DNA from: Lutraria lutraria
Taxonomy: Eukaryota; Mollusca; Bivalvia; Venerida; Mactridae
DNA length: 64,000 nucleotides
Reading direction: 5' to 3'
Assembly: GCA_964023205.1 (NCBI GenBank)
Contig: OZ026835.1
Span: 1,939,053 to 2,003,052, forward strand
Shown in pieces: positions 1 to 12,904 of the stretch (the first letter of the stretch is position 1; each line of letters opens with the position of its first letter). The translations under genes were made by a program, and so were the position numbers. Under the pieces are notes generated by a model. The model was not told where the DNA came from. It saw only the letters and a program-made list of their open reading frames with translations, and did not search any database.

Positions 1-720
1 TGAGGAAGTGAAATTCGTTCAAGTTTATTAAAAAGTAAATTAATGTATGGAGAAGTATTGTTCCTTTCAAACACCGGATTGCTTTTTGTACAGTTTTTGA
101 TAAGATGGATAAATATTAATCTGGAATTTTATCATCTTGAAACTTCAAAACATGAACAATAGCAATGATCATAAACATACATAAGCTATTTGTGTAGGGT
201 TTCTTGCTTAATAATTTGCCTAAACCGAAATTCCTTCAAACAAGTAATTTACCCAAAGATGAAGTCGAAGAAAAAGGAAATCAATGAAACTCATGTTGTT
301 TTCTTTCAGTAGGTGTTGGCAATAACAGAACCACCCAGATCAATGAACTATTATTTAAGACACACAATTCTATAAATATATTCAAGCATTCGACTTAAAC
401 ACACGAACAATATCATGTATCGCTGGAAATATTTTGAAAAATTTTTTCCAATAAATTCCAAAATTCCCGCAACAAATGGGGTTGGAGTATTGTGAGAATT
501 AAAACATTGTTACATTTAGTTTAACTGAAAGGTTCAAATATTATGATTCCGTTACCTTTTCCCAGTCTGAAAGCAGACACTTCATTTGCTGAATCACACA
601 AATTCGTAAAGATCGAAAAATCAAGACCTAACACTCAGGCCTATTTTGCCTGTCTACCTATATTTACTATGCGTAACACGAAACTCATATATTTCATATG
701 CGTGGATAAATATATAGACT

Positions 721-800
721 AAACCCCCTGAAAACTGGACTCCCTGAAAATCGGGACCATAGCCGCCAAACAGGCGGTTAAACAACATATAAATAAATAG
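721..800 (+). repeat. SINE 3'-tail fragment
   Basis: The end of this stretch, a GTTAAACAACA phrase followed by ATAAATAAATAG, recurs with small changes at 47570-47592 and 52505-52518. In the last case it closes an element with a tRNA-like head. This copy has no head and is a truncated fragment. Confidence 0.55.
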
Positions 801-2517
801 AATAATTGATGTATGAATGACTCTATCTTTGAGGCAAATAATTTCATATTCAAATTTTAGGACATTGGCTTGTAGTTTGAGTTCAATATATGAACGTTCT
901 ATGTTTAGACTAATATAGATTGTTGTCTCATTTGGGTTGGATACTAAATTACATGTACATTATACATGTACCTATTTGTGTCCGTACGTTATCAAACTTC
1001 GACGTAAAGGTTAGCTTTAACACGGATATACTATCATACATATCAAATTATGACATTGTTTAACGATGGTTTCTTTATTACAGTCAACTAAGTATTAATT
1101 TGTGGTTAGAAACAGCATATAACGATGGTAATCTTATGTTCTTGCTACGTAAAATGATACTGAAGACTAGTCTAATTATGCGGACATTTACTGCAAAAGT
1201 GGTAACTTAATCCTCGGTAAGGTAGACAAATAATTCTTATTGGAATATACTAGTACACAGGTCAAACAATGTCCATGGTGGCCATTAACCCAACCGATCC
1301 CATTTGTTCTGCCAACTTCAGGCTTTTGGTTTTGGGCAATGTATTCTTTCCATATGCAATGTATTTTCATTTTCTTATCAACCAAATCTCAGAAAATACA
1401 AATTATCATTTTTTATTCTGTTAATCTACCGACCCCTACCAACTCACTGTAAAAACACATTACTGATGTCTAGTAAAGTCATTTGGTAACAATCTTAGAC
1501 CTGTCGATGACGGTGTGTTATATCACACATGGACTTGCAAAAATTGGATATTTGGTGTCATATGTTAAAAACTGCTCAAAAATTAACTGAAGGTTTCAAT
1601 AAAATTTGATTTAATTGCAATGAAACAAAATCCGCTTTAAAACAATAATCTCTGAAATGTGAAAAAAGATTTAAAGCGCATCAAGCTGACATCGGCTTTC
1701 TAGATAAGTTCAATTTTTAGGCTGTAATAACTAAGAAAAGGGTTCTGAAAGAAATTTATCAACATCCGTCTGCGATTATTTTTGTTTTGATCATCTCTTG
1801 CGTATTTGTTAGAGAACAGTCACGTACGGAGATTTCTAACTTCTGTCAATAAAAAGTCAACAGGCTCAATAACAATGGGAGCATTGAAGGACCAGAGTAG
1901 GTTCCAACCATTTACGGGACAGAAATAGAACCAGCGTCAGTGGTCCATGTACCAACACTTATACAAAGAGCGGTCAAGTTTGTATGAATGTTCAGGGTAC
2001 CAAGAAACATACTAGTAATGGAGTCATGTGTCAGCTACTATTGTTGGAAATAGGAACCAGTATCTAAATTAATGTGTCAGAAGAAGAAATGAAGAACCAG
2101 TGTCAGTGATCAACATACCACATATAATATGAAATGGGAACTAGAACTAGATAACTGTACATATCACCCTATAACGAAATGGTAATCCGTGTAGATGACT
2201 ATATATATATATATATTCCCTCTAGAGATAGAAAAGGGTCTTTGGTCTGATGATACAAATGCCTATGATGAAGTGTAATATCAGTTAAATGTTTCACCGA
2301 CGACAGGAAGAGCGCTCAAGTATAAAATTTGTAATTATAATGCCGCCATTAGTCAGGGAGATGAAACAGGCGATAACGATCTGGTCACTGGTCAACAAAT
2401 CACAAGAAGACGAAAAGTCAGTGACAACAGTACATTGATATAAATAGTGACGAACTAAACTTTTTGCATCAGTTTATTGACGTGTCTTGACATGTATGTT
2501 CAGTGCTTGCTTTCAAT

Positions 2518-2575
2518 GAGTTTAACGACGTTTTTCAACGACATTCCAGTTATATGCGGTTTACCTAAACAGAAT
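2518..2575 (-). repeat. Fragment of tRNA-derived SINE
   Basis: The phrase running through ACGACATT-CAGTTATAT to GGTTTACCTAA is shared with the longer SINE copy at about 51575-51645, and more weakly with 11350-11400 and 55480-55520. In the longer copies a tRNA-like promoter lies to the right on the minus strand, so I place this fragment on the minus strand. Confidence 0.5.
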
Positions 2576-2728
2576 ATTATATTTGCGTATGAAATACAAA
2601 TAGAAGTACTAGTGCTGCAAATTAAAAGGAATGTGTGTTAGTCTTATACATAAATACGTTTCTTTTTTTTAGACTTTCTGTTTGTTTTAAAGACTTTATC
2701 TTCGTTTGCAATCACTTGGTGACTTTAA

Positions 2729-4138
2729 ATGAATGCAACGGATTGTGGTTTCTTTCAAAATATAACAAATGCGACTGTATGTGGTGGCAACGAGCGGGAG
2801 ATTGAAACCCAAAGCAGCATTGTTGTTAGTGTATTATTTACTATAAGTATTTGGACAATTTTATCAAACGGCGTGCTTGTCATTTGTTTCATTGTAAGCA
2901 AAGACATTAAAAAGAATTTATTCAATGCTCAAATTCTGAGTTTAAGTTTCTCAGACTTTCTTGTTGGATTTTCAGCTGTGCTGCAAACACTAAATTTTCA
3001 GAATACAAGATGGTTCAGCTCATATGGAATGTGCGTAACAGTGGTGGGTTTCTACATATCTGCTCAAACAGCTAGTTTTTATCATATATTTAGTATTTGT
3101 TTACATAGATTTGTAACAGTATCCTTTCGTCTAAAATCCTCAAGACGCCAAGAAGGAGTGACAATAAGAAGTGCAATGATACAATTTTTTATTGTTTGGC
3201 TTGTTGCCCTTATATTTGCCTTTGTTCCACTCTTTGTGAACGCTAGATGGGGTTCAACACTACCTGTTTGCTCTTTGATTTTTTTAATTCAAGATAAATA
3301 TAAATACAATCTCACGCTTGTGTTTTGGAATACATCTACACTCGCACCACAAATAGTTATCAACATTATGTATATATCGATTTACTTGAAACTTCGACAT
3401 ACGTGGGTTAAAGTCGAAACCATCCCAAATTCAACTCAGCTAAGTACGACAACAAGTACCATGCCGAAGAGATCCGTCTCTGAAGAACGAAAATTATTTC
3501 ATGGGACAAACGTTTTTGAATCGAAAACGGACAATATACTGAAAGTACCGCAACCTATGAGTTTATCAAATTCCCTACAACAACTGCCATCAAAGATTAT
3601 GAAACAAGAAGAGACCGCGTTACCAGACAACCGAATTGGAATTAATGACAACACAATACTTGATTGTCCTGGAAATCTACCCCCAGGTAGTCGCCAGACA
3701 ACAGATCATGATGCATGTCACAAACTAGACTCAGCGGACAAATCATCGAACAAAGTTTCTTTCATTAAAGGAAAAAATGTGACACGCCAGTCTCATGGAC
3801 AACCTCTGGACTCACAAGTCAGCAGACATAGACACAATCGTACTCAAGACAGCAGACATAGACACAATCGTACTCAAGACAGCAGACATTCTAAGATGTT
3901 GGTGACTGTAGGACTGGTGTTACTTTTTCTTGACATTTGTATAACTCCGCTGAACATATTGTTTATACTTGAAGGTCTCCAAGGAGATTTTTTAAGTAGG
4001 AAGACTAAATTCATTATTGGAACACTGGCGTTAGTTAACTCTGGGATCAATCCAATCATATATGCCATCAGAATTGAGCAGTTGAGACAAACAATCAAGA
4101 AGGGATGTCTTGTTTTTAAGAACTATTTTGTAAACTAA
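2729..4138 (+). CDS. Rhodopsin-like (class A) G protein-coupled receptor, orphan, intronless
   Basis: A complete 469-residue seven-helix receptor in one exon. Asn-x-Ser/Thr sites at residues 2, 11 and 14 suit an extracellular N-terminus. TM1 is about 30-56 with the conserved Asn at 47 (SNGVLV); TM2 has LSFSD with Asp76; Cys102 at the start of TM3 probably pairs with Cys181 in the second extracellular loop; TM7 has NPIIY at 441-445, followed by helix 8 and Cys460. The third intracellular loop is very long (about 223-389), polar, and ends in a 10-residue tandem repeat. The usual DRY is HRF (126-128), and the TM6 CWxP is CITP (404-407). The family normally signals through heterotrimeric G proteins at the plasma membrane. 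The ligand cannot be told from sequence; lineage-expanded orphan receptors of this kind are common in molluscs. The ATG follows an in-frame region lacking any longer start. Confidence 0.88.
   Translation: MNATDCGFFQNITNATVCGGNEREIETQSSIVVSVLFTISIWTILSNGVLVICFIVSKDIKKNLFNAQILSLSFSDFLVGFSAVLQTLNFQNTRWFSSYGMCVTVVGFYISAQTASFYHIFSICLHRFVTVSFRLKSSRRQEGVTIRSAMIQFFIVWLVALIFAFVPLFVNARWGSTLPVCSLIFLIQDKYKYNLTLVFWNTSTLAPQIVINIMYISIYLKLRHTWVKVETIPNSTQLSTTTSTMPKRSVSEERKLFHGTNVFESKTDNILKVPQPMSLSNSLQQLPSKIMKQEETALPDNRIGINDNTILDCPGNLPPGSRQTTDHDACHKLDSADKSSNKVSFIKGKNVTRQSHGQPLDSQVSRHRHNRTQDSRHRHNRTQDSRHSKMLVTVGLVLLFLDICITPLNILFILEGLQGDFLSRKTKFIIGTLALVNSGINPIIYAIRIEQLRQTIKKGCLVFKNYFVN
3821..3890 (+). repeat. 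30-bp in-frame tandem repeat in the GPCR third loop
   Basis: A 30-base unit starts at 3821 and 3851, and its first nine bases recur at 3881. It encodes SRHRHNRTQD twice and part of a third time, just before TM6. The copies are almost identical, so the duplication is young or kept alike. Because the unit is a multiple of three, length changes here would not break the receptor. Confidence 0.9.
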
Positions 4139-4959
4139 ATTTTTTACTTGATGTATGTACATGTATGTAGACAATTACGTATTACTAAGTAAATCGGACG
4201 TTATAGCAGGTTTAATTGCAAGCAAGTGAAGCAGATTTGGCGAGAAATGAATCAAGATGGTCGCGTCTTTCGTGAAAATACAGGTTTTATTTTTGTATGA
4301 GTGTATGATACCGTGCCTTTTTAAATAATAGGAAATTTATCAGTTATCACATGTACTTAAAAAATGTAAATTGTAAAAGTAAAAAAAGTATTTATTTCTT
4401 GTTAATCAAACTGCCCCACTTTTTCCCAGCGACCCTAGACTTTTTATTAGGCTCGATGAACGACATACATCCAAGTTCTCACTTTTTTTACTTTTCCGCA
4501 CGCTTTCACGCACAAAGAATCCTCTGCCAACCCATCCTATTTAAATTAGCATATGTATGTAACCAGGAATAAATATGTTTGTTACATCTTATTTCGTGTA
4601 CTTTGCATGAAAGGAAAGAGTTTTAATGTTACGAGTTTGTTTTAGTTGTTTAAATTTGGAAACATCATTGTGTAACAATGTTTTGTATATTTGTTTATAT
4701 CTATTTGTTGTTTGAGTGAACATCCTTTGTGCTATATAATTGTATTGTGCTTAAAAGTTTGTAAATTGATTCGGAAACGTAGTTGTTTATCGTCCTTATA
4801 TATAGTATGAATGAAAAAAGAGCGCAAAAAATAATTATTGGTTATGATGGAACATGAACTTCCGTGCAATAGATTCAGTTCGTCTGTGAAAGAACAAAAC
4901 GAACAGTATCCTCGGATATATATAACCCACTTCGTGACCGAATTCTGTTATATCCGGCG

Positions 4960-4967
4960 TGACGTCA
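4960..4967. promoter_or_regulatory. TGACGTCA palindrome (CRE-like)
   Basis: A perfect eight-base cAMP-response-element core. Others lie at 6029-6036, 7731-7738 and 57999-58006. Position 6029 is about 790 bases upstream of the chosen AK9 start. The 57999 copy lies inside a repeat-like region, so some or all may travel with mobile elements. Function is unproven. Confidence 0.35.
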
Positions 4968-6028
4968 CAAAACAGAAAGAATTGTTGTTCCTCAATTATC
5001 ACTAACAAACACATCCGTTGAAGCGTCTCAGCTTTTGGAAGAAACAGTAATAAAACAATATAATGTATGCACCAATTTTACATAAATTTTACAACTTAGT
5101 GATATGAAAGATATACTTTTCAGACAAAGGATGTTTTAAATTCCAAGAAAATCTGATTAAGTATTTTAGATAATTATTTATTGTTAAAAATTTTTATAGT
5201 TAAAATCTAAATGTATTACGACAAGCCGTTTAGCCTATACCTGTTGAAGAATTTTGATCAGATTGCTGATAGATCTACACTGTATTCAGACTTCTTTCTT
5301 TTTACTGTAAATTCATATTCGTCTAATTAATGCGAGAAGCCAGTTTAATACTTCGTGCATTGGTAAACACATGTAGATATCTGCAGATAGCACGTACAGA
5401 GGTAACACATTATGTTCGACTATTGACGTTTATCACGATATAGTCACGGTGTAGAACTTAAGATAATGACAATCATGACAAAATAACATTTACTGATAAA
5501 ACTAGAAAAGATTTTATTTTTAGAACGATATCATGACTAGAAAAATAGTCTGTCCTTGAACATTAGCAGAATAAAACGTTCCCTTTCAAATGAGCGCAAA
5601 ATGATTTAACTATACATTAAAAATTTTGTTGAATTTGACAGACATAATTTCACATTTTTCCCGCCCACGTACATTAGACAAACAAGGAACAACATACAGA
5701 TATACTAATTATAAATCGCCCCAGACTAAATTGTGCCGGTGATTTGGTTGAAGCATAAGTCTAATTGTGTTTGGTTATATATAAAGACTTTATGCCTATT
5801 GTCTAAGGACACATCCTCCGCCGCAGTTCCTGTGGAGTTAAAGTCCCATAAGCATATACATTTATCGGTCCTAACAGTTTCTGTTTATTCTATAACAGAG
5901 GAATTCGGTGTGTTTTCCTCCCGTGCATACTTTATAGCAAGAAAAAATGTTTCCAAAACCACTTTCGTATTTTTTTCAATATCATTGAAAAAAAACTATT
6001 TATAGAACAGCTGTGTCACGGCATTAAG

Positions 6029-6036
6029 TGACGTCA
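6029..6036. promoter_or_regulatory. TGACGTCA palindrome upstream of AK9
   Basis: Perfect CRE core about 0.8 kb upstream of the AK9 ATG at 6818. It is the nearest of the TGACGTCA sites to that start and is the best candidate for a CREB/ATF-family binding site here. No transcription start is visible to anchor it. Confidence 0.35.
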
Positions 6037-6817
6037 CGCGCTCTGTATATTTCAAGTTTACAAAAGCAAAATACACAGCGAAATTAGTGTTTTTAGAAGA
6101 AAAATGGCTTGTTTCGTCGGCAATAATTATCTTGGGATAATATCAGAAAATGTTTGTTTTTTACATATATTTTTATGGCAAAAAGCTAATGGGGCTTTAA
6201 CACTACTTGCGGAAAAATACTTGCCGTGACAAATATATACATACACTGTATGTTCCAATAACAAGTAATTTATTCCTACTTACAAGAACATATTTTTTAT
6301 ATACATACATATATATGAGTCCTTGGTATATGATATGAATATTATGTTAATTGACAACAGGCATACCCCGTCCCTAAAAATTGCCTTTAACTTGATTTGT
6401 ACACGATCAATCTTAATTAATAACATACATGTCTGTACAATAACCTCATCCCAGTGAAGTGCGGGGCCCACTCTGAGGCACCAACGCACTCAACTTGATT
6501 AGTAACATAATAAGTAAGTTTACGTGCATTCACTCTTCAAGTTTATAGATACGCAATTAAAAATATTCTCGATTGACACTTTGATTCATATTTAAATCAT
6601 TTAAATAAGATAAATAGAGATGTCAAGAAATATAACGAATTTATTATCAATAATGCTGTTAGATTAAAGTAAAATGACGAAGATAATGGTCCCAGATAAT
6701 ACTACGATAGCCCAAGCTCCCGTAACAGACCGGATACTGAGTTTTATATATTTCTACATTTCGGATGTTTTCGCCGAGTTACGGAAACCAACGAATTTCC
6801 TTAGCTACCAAACAAAT

Positions 6818-9800
6818 ATGGCTGACACGGGCCAAGCTGTAAGTAAACTTGTTTGGAATATAACAATATCTCTCATACTTCATGGAAACTATTTTTGAGC
6901 AGTGATTTATATCAACATTAAAACTCATTTTAGTTGATTGTTATGCGATATTTTGACATTAGTGAGTGATTATCAAGTTAAGTACATTTTATTATTCGTT
7001 TTCGATGTTGCAAGGTTTACGGCAGTATTAACGTTCAAACGTATGTAAGGTATTCACTACTGTATACATTTTCTGTGACATTGAAATTTATGAAATCATG
7101 TCATTACAATAATGATGACTGGAAGGTCGTTATGTGGGTACCCTGCTTCGTATGTATTGTAACGAGACAAAGGGTTTTTATAACGACGAATGCATGATAT
7201 GTTTCTAAGTGACTTTTGGTGTGTTATTTAAAAAAACATGTTGACCGTTTAGTAAAAAACATGCGTATGAGAGTTTAAAATGCCCTATTACTGAGTTACA
7301 ACTGACTTCCATGCATACCTGTGGCTTTCCTTTCTCCATGTGAAATGAAACCTCTGATGGTGCCACAATATTAATTAAGCTTTGACAGATTGCATTCTTT
7401 CATATATCCTCATTAACTATGATATATGTATCACCATTCAATAACCTGTGATTTAACTTTCATTTAAAGCCATTATATGTCTTGAACTTATTATTTTCAA
7501 TGTACAAAAGACCTCGCAAGATTATGATATTATAAAAGGTTCCCAAAATGATACTGAGGGACCCATATATGTCCTGTCTCATTTGGCCGTTCCTTCTCTG
7601 AGAAATCACTAACGGAAAAACTATATTTAGTATCTTGTATGATTGTCAAAATTTGACATATTGTATATGTTTAACATTTGCTGTGCATTTCCGAAAGCTG
7701 CATAAATTATCGGAACTGGGCACATATCAGTGACGTCACACGAGTCAAAAATAAACTTTGCAATGTTATGTGTATTACGTCATGTACTCGGATATGTGTG
7801 CTATCCATCCATTGGTTATAGGAAAAGTTAAATCTCTGAAAAGTTACGGCAAACTCTGTATCACTGACAGAGTGTCATTTATTAAACAATTTAGCTTGAA
7901 TGCAAAATGTTCATACATGATTATTTAGTATTGGTAGAAGTATACACATGTTTTGATATGTAGTTCTGTCTTTTATGAACCATTCAATAATTACATAATT
8001 ATCATTGATTAAATCAGATATTAAATCATAAATTAAGGTAAATGGACATACAAATATGATGCTTCATACTTTCAGGACCAGGCTGGTCAGATGGAGGCAC
8101 AATCGCCAGTGATGGACACAGTCCCTCCACAGGAGGTGACTTGTATGGAGGCAGTGAGTGTAACTGATGCCTCACAGGCCTCTCTTGATAATGCTTCATT
8201 ACTGAAGAAAATAGACTATGACCCTTACAATGAAGATGAGGTATTTCATTTCTTTATTTTTAGTATATTTATTGTTAAATGTTATGCGAATTTTGATTTA
8301 TACCTAATATAACGCACTAATATGATGAAGTTAACATTCAACGTCTACTACATTATATAATTCACTTACATCCGATGATATAGTGTCTATGGTAGATTTT
8401 CATAATGTCTGAGATGTTAATAGTCTTAGGAAAAGCTCTTCCGTAGTACAATTTATGGTGAAACAATAGGTGCCGGTTTGATTTTAGAGAAGTTTTCATC
8501 TAAATTTCACTATGAATGTATTTACTAAATTCATGTATTGAAATAGTGTTTTTTCTGTTGTAGACTGAGCTGAGATTTTTGCATTCTAAACCAACATGTT
8601 TCGTAGTTATTGGTAAACCAGGATCAGGAAGGACAACTCTTGCCAAAAGATTGGCAATGGAATGGAAATGTGAACTTATTTCATGTAAGCCTTGTCAGTT
8701 GTCACATAAGACGTTATGCTAGGGAAATATGCTAGATGTAGATTCTACATATTGTAATTATAATAAATGCAACAGTGATATTTCTTTTTCATATCGAAGT
8801 GGTTATACTGTATGGGGCTACTTATGATTAGACACTAATTTCACTGATAAGGAATTTAATAGGAAAATAATGTTTATATATAATATACATATAATGATGG
8901 ATACCAATTTTAGAGAATGTCAGACAGGAGATAACATGTTTTTAGTACATGCCCTCCTTGATCATTTTAAGTTGTAGATAATTTGAACATTTTCAAAATA
9001 ACTTGTAGAATGCAGATATTGTTCAAATTTCATTTTAAACTAATTTTAGTTTAAATAATGAATCTGATCATTTTAACAACTTGTGCTTGAGGAATAGTGT
9101 CATCATATCTATCTTAGTCACATTATACCATTTTCCATTGTAATGTTCCCAATTATCTCAATAGCTATACCAGTGAAGTCCAATGCAAATTGTGCTGTGT
9201 TGCTGTTAAATTATGATTTTATTTCTTTACACTGATTATATATTTGATGTGAATTGTAATAGATTTTGTTTTTTCATGATCTGTATTATGTTATATTCCT
9301 CAACTTATTTGCTTTTTTAACAGTGTGGAAATACTTTAGTTTACGTTTTTTTTTTAATTTTAGCCACTGACCTTTTACAACAAAATATTGATATGCAGAC
9401 TGAATTTGGTGTGAAGTGTTTGGAGATCCTTCTCAAAGGTGAAGCTGTGTCTGAAGAAATGATGATTAAAATGTTTGAAGATAAAATCAACTCTCCTGAA
9501 GTTGCTCACCATGGTATGATTGTTAATTGTCAGTCTGATCTATAAAACAATGACTCACAGTCAGCAGTAGACAGTTAAATTCAAAACAGTTACTTGTAGA
9601 TTAGAAACTGTATACATATTACGTTTCATTTAAAAATTTCTGAGCACAAAGAATTATGATATAATGCAAGTAGTGGTAAAGCAGTACAAACTACTTAAAT
9701 TTTAGAATATTTCAGCAATGAGTAGGTATTCGGGTAAACTTTAGTTATCATCAAGCTATTATTCGGAGTACCGGTACTACGTCAGGTAAACTTTAGTTAT

Positions 9801-12800
9801 CATCTGCAAGCCATTATTTGGAGTACTGGTGCCACAGTGATTGTGATTTAGTGTGTTTATCTATCTTTAACATCTTTGTTTGATCTGATAGCTGTTGTCT
9901 CATTAAGGATACTATAATTCCTGTTTTGAAAGCTTCAGTTGGCTGGAAAGATCGACTGGTTTGTTTGCCTGCTTGAGGGTCAAAGTTTAATTGTAATACA
10001 AGAGCAGTTGGTTGTACACACTAAATTTTTTCCATGAATTGTAGTTACGATGTCACTTCATTAATTGATTTAATGTTACATGGTAAAATCCATATACATC
10101 CAAACCTGTGTTAGCAACCACCTCTGGACGAAGGTCACCATGAGAATAGTGGCCATCCTTTAAAAAAAATGTCATTGATTGATGAGAACAAAATGACCTC
10201 TGAGTATAGGTCACATGTCAATAAAGGTCACATTATCGTTATGTCTTTTCCAAGAGTGGCCTTTAATCACAGGTTAGACTGTAGTTCTTGAGTCTCTTGA
10301 CGTGTTGGTGTCTTTACATATTGTTTATTAGTAATTTTAATCTTCAATTTTTTTATGTATTTTACAGGATATGTTCTAGATGATTTCCCAACTTTGTCAG
10401 AATCTACACTCTCAGCAAAAGACCAGCTGGAGTTAGTAAAAAACTGGAAACTAAAGCCAGATTTCATCATTAATTTGAAGGTATTTATAACATATATATT
10501 AAACTAATGAAAAAGAGTCGGAGATATGTTGTTCATGTTCGTCATTTTTACTGAAAACACTATTGCTGTTATTATATTATTTTTATGATTTATTGTGTGA
10601 TTATAAAAAGTATAGAACTTACGATACCATGATGTTCATATTTGCTTTGACTTGCTTATTGCTAAAGATAGATCTAATGCTATTTAGTCGTAAAGCTCTG
10701 TAAATGATACCTAGCTTTCTGATTAATGTCTGAAATAGAATCACTACATTAATCATGCAGAACTTTCATCTTGGATGTCATTTTGAGAAATGATTTACCT
10801 TAACTTTCATTTTGTTTGTATTGTAAATGAAGTAAATTAACGTATATTAATTGATTTTGTTTATTTAGATACCAGACAAAGACTTGGAAAAACGTCGTAT
10901 TGGACAAAAGATTGATCCATTAAATGGTGATATCTATACAGAAGAAGTTTATAATCCAGAAAGACCTGTCAAAGAGGTAAACACTTACTAGGCAGTTTTC
11001 ACGATTTTTGTGTTGAATAGAAAATCAAATGCGTTTGCGATTTATTACATTACTCATGATACGGTCCAATCTCTACATGGAATTTTAGTCATATATAATA
11101 TTAGAGAGACATTTCTTGTGATCCTTCTCAAGATTGTATGTATGTTTCAATTCTTTAAGTTGTAAAACGATGTATTTAAGGAGAAGGAAGGTGAAGGAGA
11201 AGAAGAAGAGGAGGAAGAAGAAGCAGAAGAAGAGGAAACTCCTAATGAAGTAAAACAATTCTTTCACAGTTATCTCCCCTTTATGTCTGTCTATAGTTGT
11301 CTTTTAATGTATTTATTAATTTTGATTTAATGCTGGTTTTATTTTTAAATGTTTCAGTTATATATGGTCACCTGTTCACTTAACCAGTTTTCCTGGAATA
11401 TATTCTAACAGTACTAACTTACCTTTCCACTAAGAACTGGCAACTTCTCCACTTGGGGAGGAAAATCGACATACTTACCTGCTGCAACTGGGAATCAAAC
11501 ATTAAAAGTACAGCGCACTAACCACTGGACCATGGTTGCAACCTCTAGTGTTTTAATGAAGTTTATCATGTGAATGCAAAGTAACATTAGATACAGTATA
11601 TTGAATGAGTTTGCTTTGAAAGTCATTTTTGAATGTAGTCAGATATAGTAAAACTTCACAAAGTACTCATCTCAATAAAAAAACTACTTATTACAAAGAC
11701 CACTTATTTTGGACTGCATTTCAATACTTTTCTATAAATGAACTTAATAATGAAACCACCTCAATGTAAAGGCTGTGTTTTTCCGTCCCACAGGTGGTCA
11801 TATTAAGGTTTCACTTTAAAGAAAATATATTTTCACCTGAACAATTTTCGGTCCTTTATTTCAGGATGACGACATGTTACCTGAGCTGCCAGCTGAAGTT
11901 TTAGAAAGAATTATTGTACGTCCTGAAGATCTTCCTACACAGGTTGAGAAGAATATACGCAAATATAAAGTGAACTTACTTCGAATGCTTGAGGTGAGTT
12001 TAAGTGACTTTACTTTCTTTTACCTTAACTGTATTCCAAAGTAGGCATCCACATTGGCTGCGTGGACTTGTCCCTAATTTTTACTTAATTCATCTTTTGT
12101 AAAGTCTGATAAGATTTCGTTTTAAGTAGGACAAGGAAATGTAGAAAATATGTTGTACATAATGTTCTCAATATTAATTTATATTCACTTATTGAAACTG
12201 AGAATGGCTTTTATGCTCTCTAGTTTTTATCGATAAAAATGTTTTTGAATTTTTCTATTTATCATTTTAATGCATCAAAGATTATTTGCATTCATAATGT
12301 ATACAATCTGCACCCAGTTGTTTAAATATTACTTAATTTGACCAGTGGGTTATATTTCAGTTTAGGTTTAATATTTGGTTGAAGTTTGGCAAAGTGATTG
12401 TATCAAACTTCAAGTGCATTGTTTTCAGATAATTTTTTTTATTTAACTTTTACTAAACAACTGAGTCATCAATACATCTGTTAATTCATCTGAATCAAGG
12501 CACAAAGCTGAGTTGGCAGGGGCAGTGATTGCGGCCCCAATATTTCCTCAAAACAAATAAATTTCAGCAGAATTTCACTTGGCAGGGGGACATCCCATCC
12601 CAAACCCACAACCTCTGCTGCCCCAACGTCAAATTGCTTCTGGTGCCCCTGTGAATTGTTGAGGTAGTGTAGTATTTAGTACAACAGGCAGCCATCATGT
12701 TTTTGGTTAACATTTGCTTAACATCTTTACCTAGACTCAAAGTCTCACAAAATGGTAATTAGTTGAGTACTGATGATTTAATGATTTCTTTGTGAACTGG

Positions 12801-12904
12801 TTTAACTATTTGTTATTTTTTGCTTTAAGGAATACATGGCTGATCATGACCAGCAATATCTGATTGAGTTGGATGGCAATCAAACTTCTCCTACATTGTT
12901 TAAG
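6818..12904 (+). CDS. AK9: AK9 exons 1-9: first kinase module
   Basis: Exons: 6818-6838, 8076-8240, 8564-8684, 9364-9513, 10368-10480, 10869-10976, 11181-11249, 11865-11993, 12830-12904 (residues 1-317). The N-terminal 62 residues are variable in look. The core starts with FVVIGKPGSGRTT. The invariant P-loop lysine is arginine (residue 85, codon AGG at 8630-8632). GYVLDDFP (153-160) follows, then a lid-like stretch with RRIGQKIDPLNGDIYT. Exon 7 is a 69-base insert that is almost pure Glu. In the family this module comes first and is not preceded by a CPV module, as here. The arginine makes normal phosphate binding by this module doubtful; it may be structural or regulatory. Confidence 0.88.

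Larger units (their letters stand above)
1..2728. other. Intergenic spacer upstream of the GPCR
   Basis: AT-rich sequence with no coding region I can support; the open frames here are short and match no family I know. It holds a SINE tail fragment (721-800), a loose repetition of a GAACCAGTGTCAGT-like phrase between about 1880 and 2140, a short (TA)n run near 2202-2214, and a SINE-like fragment at 2518-2575. A pyrimidine run ending in TAG near 2663-2672 could be the acceptor of an intron in the GPCR 5' UTR, but this is a guess. Confidence 0.6.
4139..6817. other. GPCR 3' region and spacer upstream of AK9
   Basis: No supported coding region. A canonical AATAAA lies at 4568-4573, about 430 bases after the GPCR stop, and is a fair candidate for its polyadenylation signal. 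Two perfect TGACGTCA palindromes lie at 4960 and 6029. Near 4913-4958 two GGATATA..AAC-type segments face each other and could form a short hairpin. The AK9 promoter should lie in the right-hand part, but I see no convincing TATA box or initiator. Confidence 0.5.

Noticed and set aside
1188..1452. Overlapping open frames on both strands
   Set aside because: Short, no recognisable family, no splice or promoter context.
6674..6817. Upstream in-frame ATG for AK9
   Set aside because: It would add 48 residues with no family look and a weaker start context; not excluded, only less likely.
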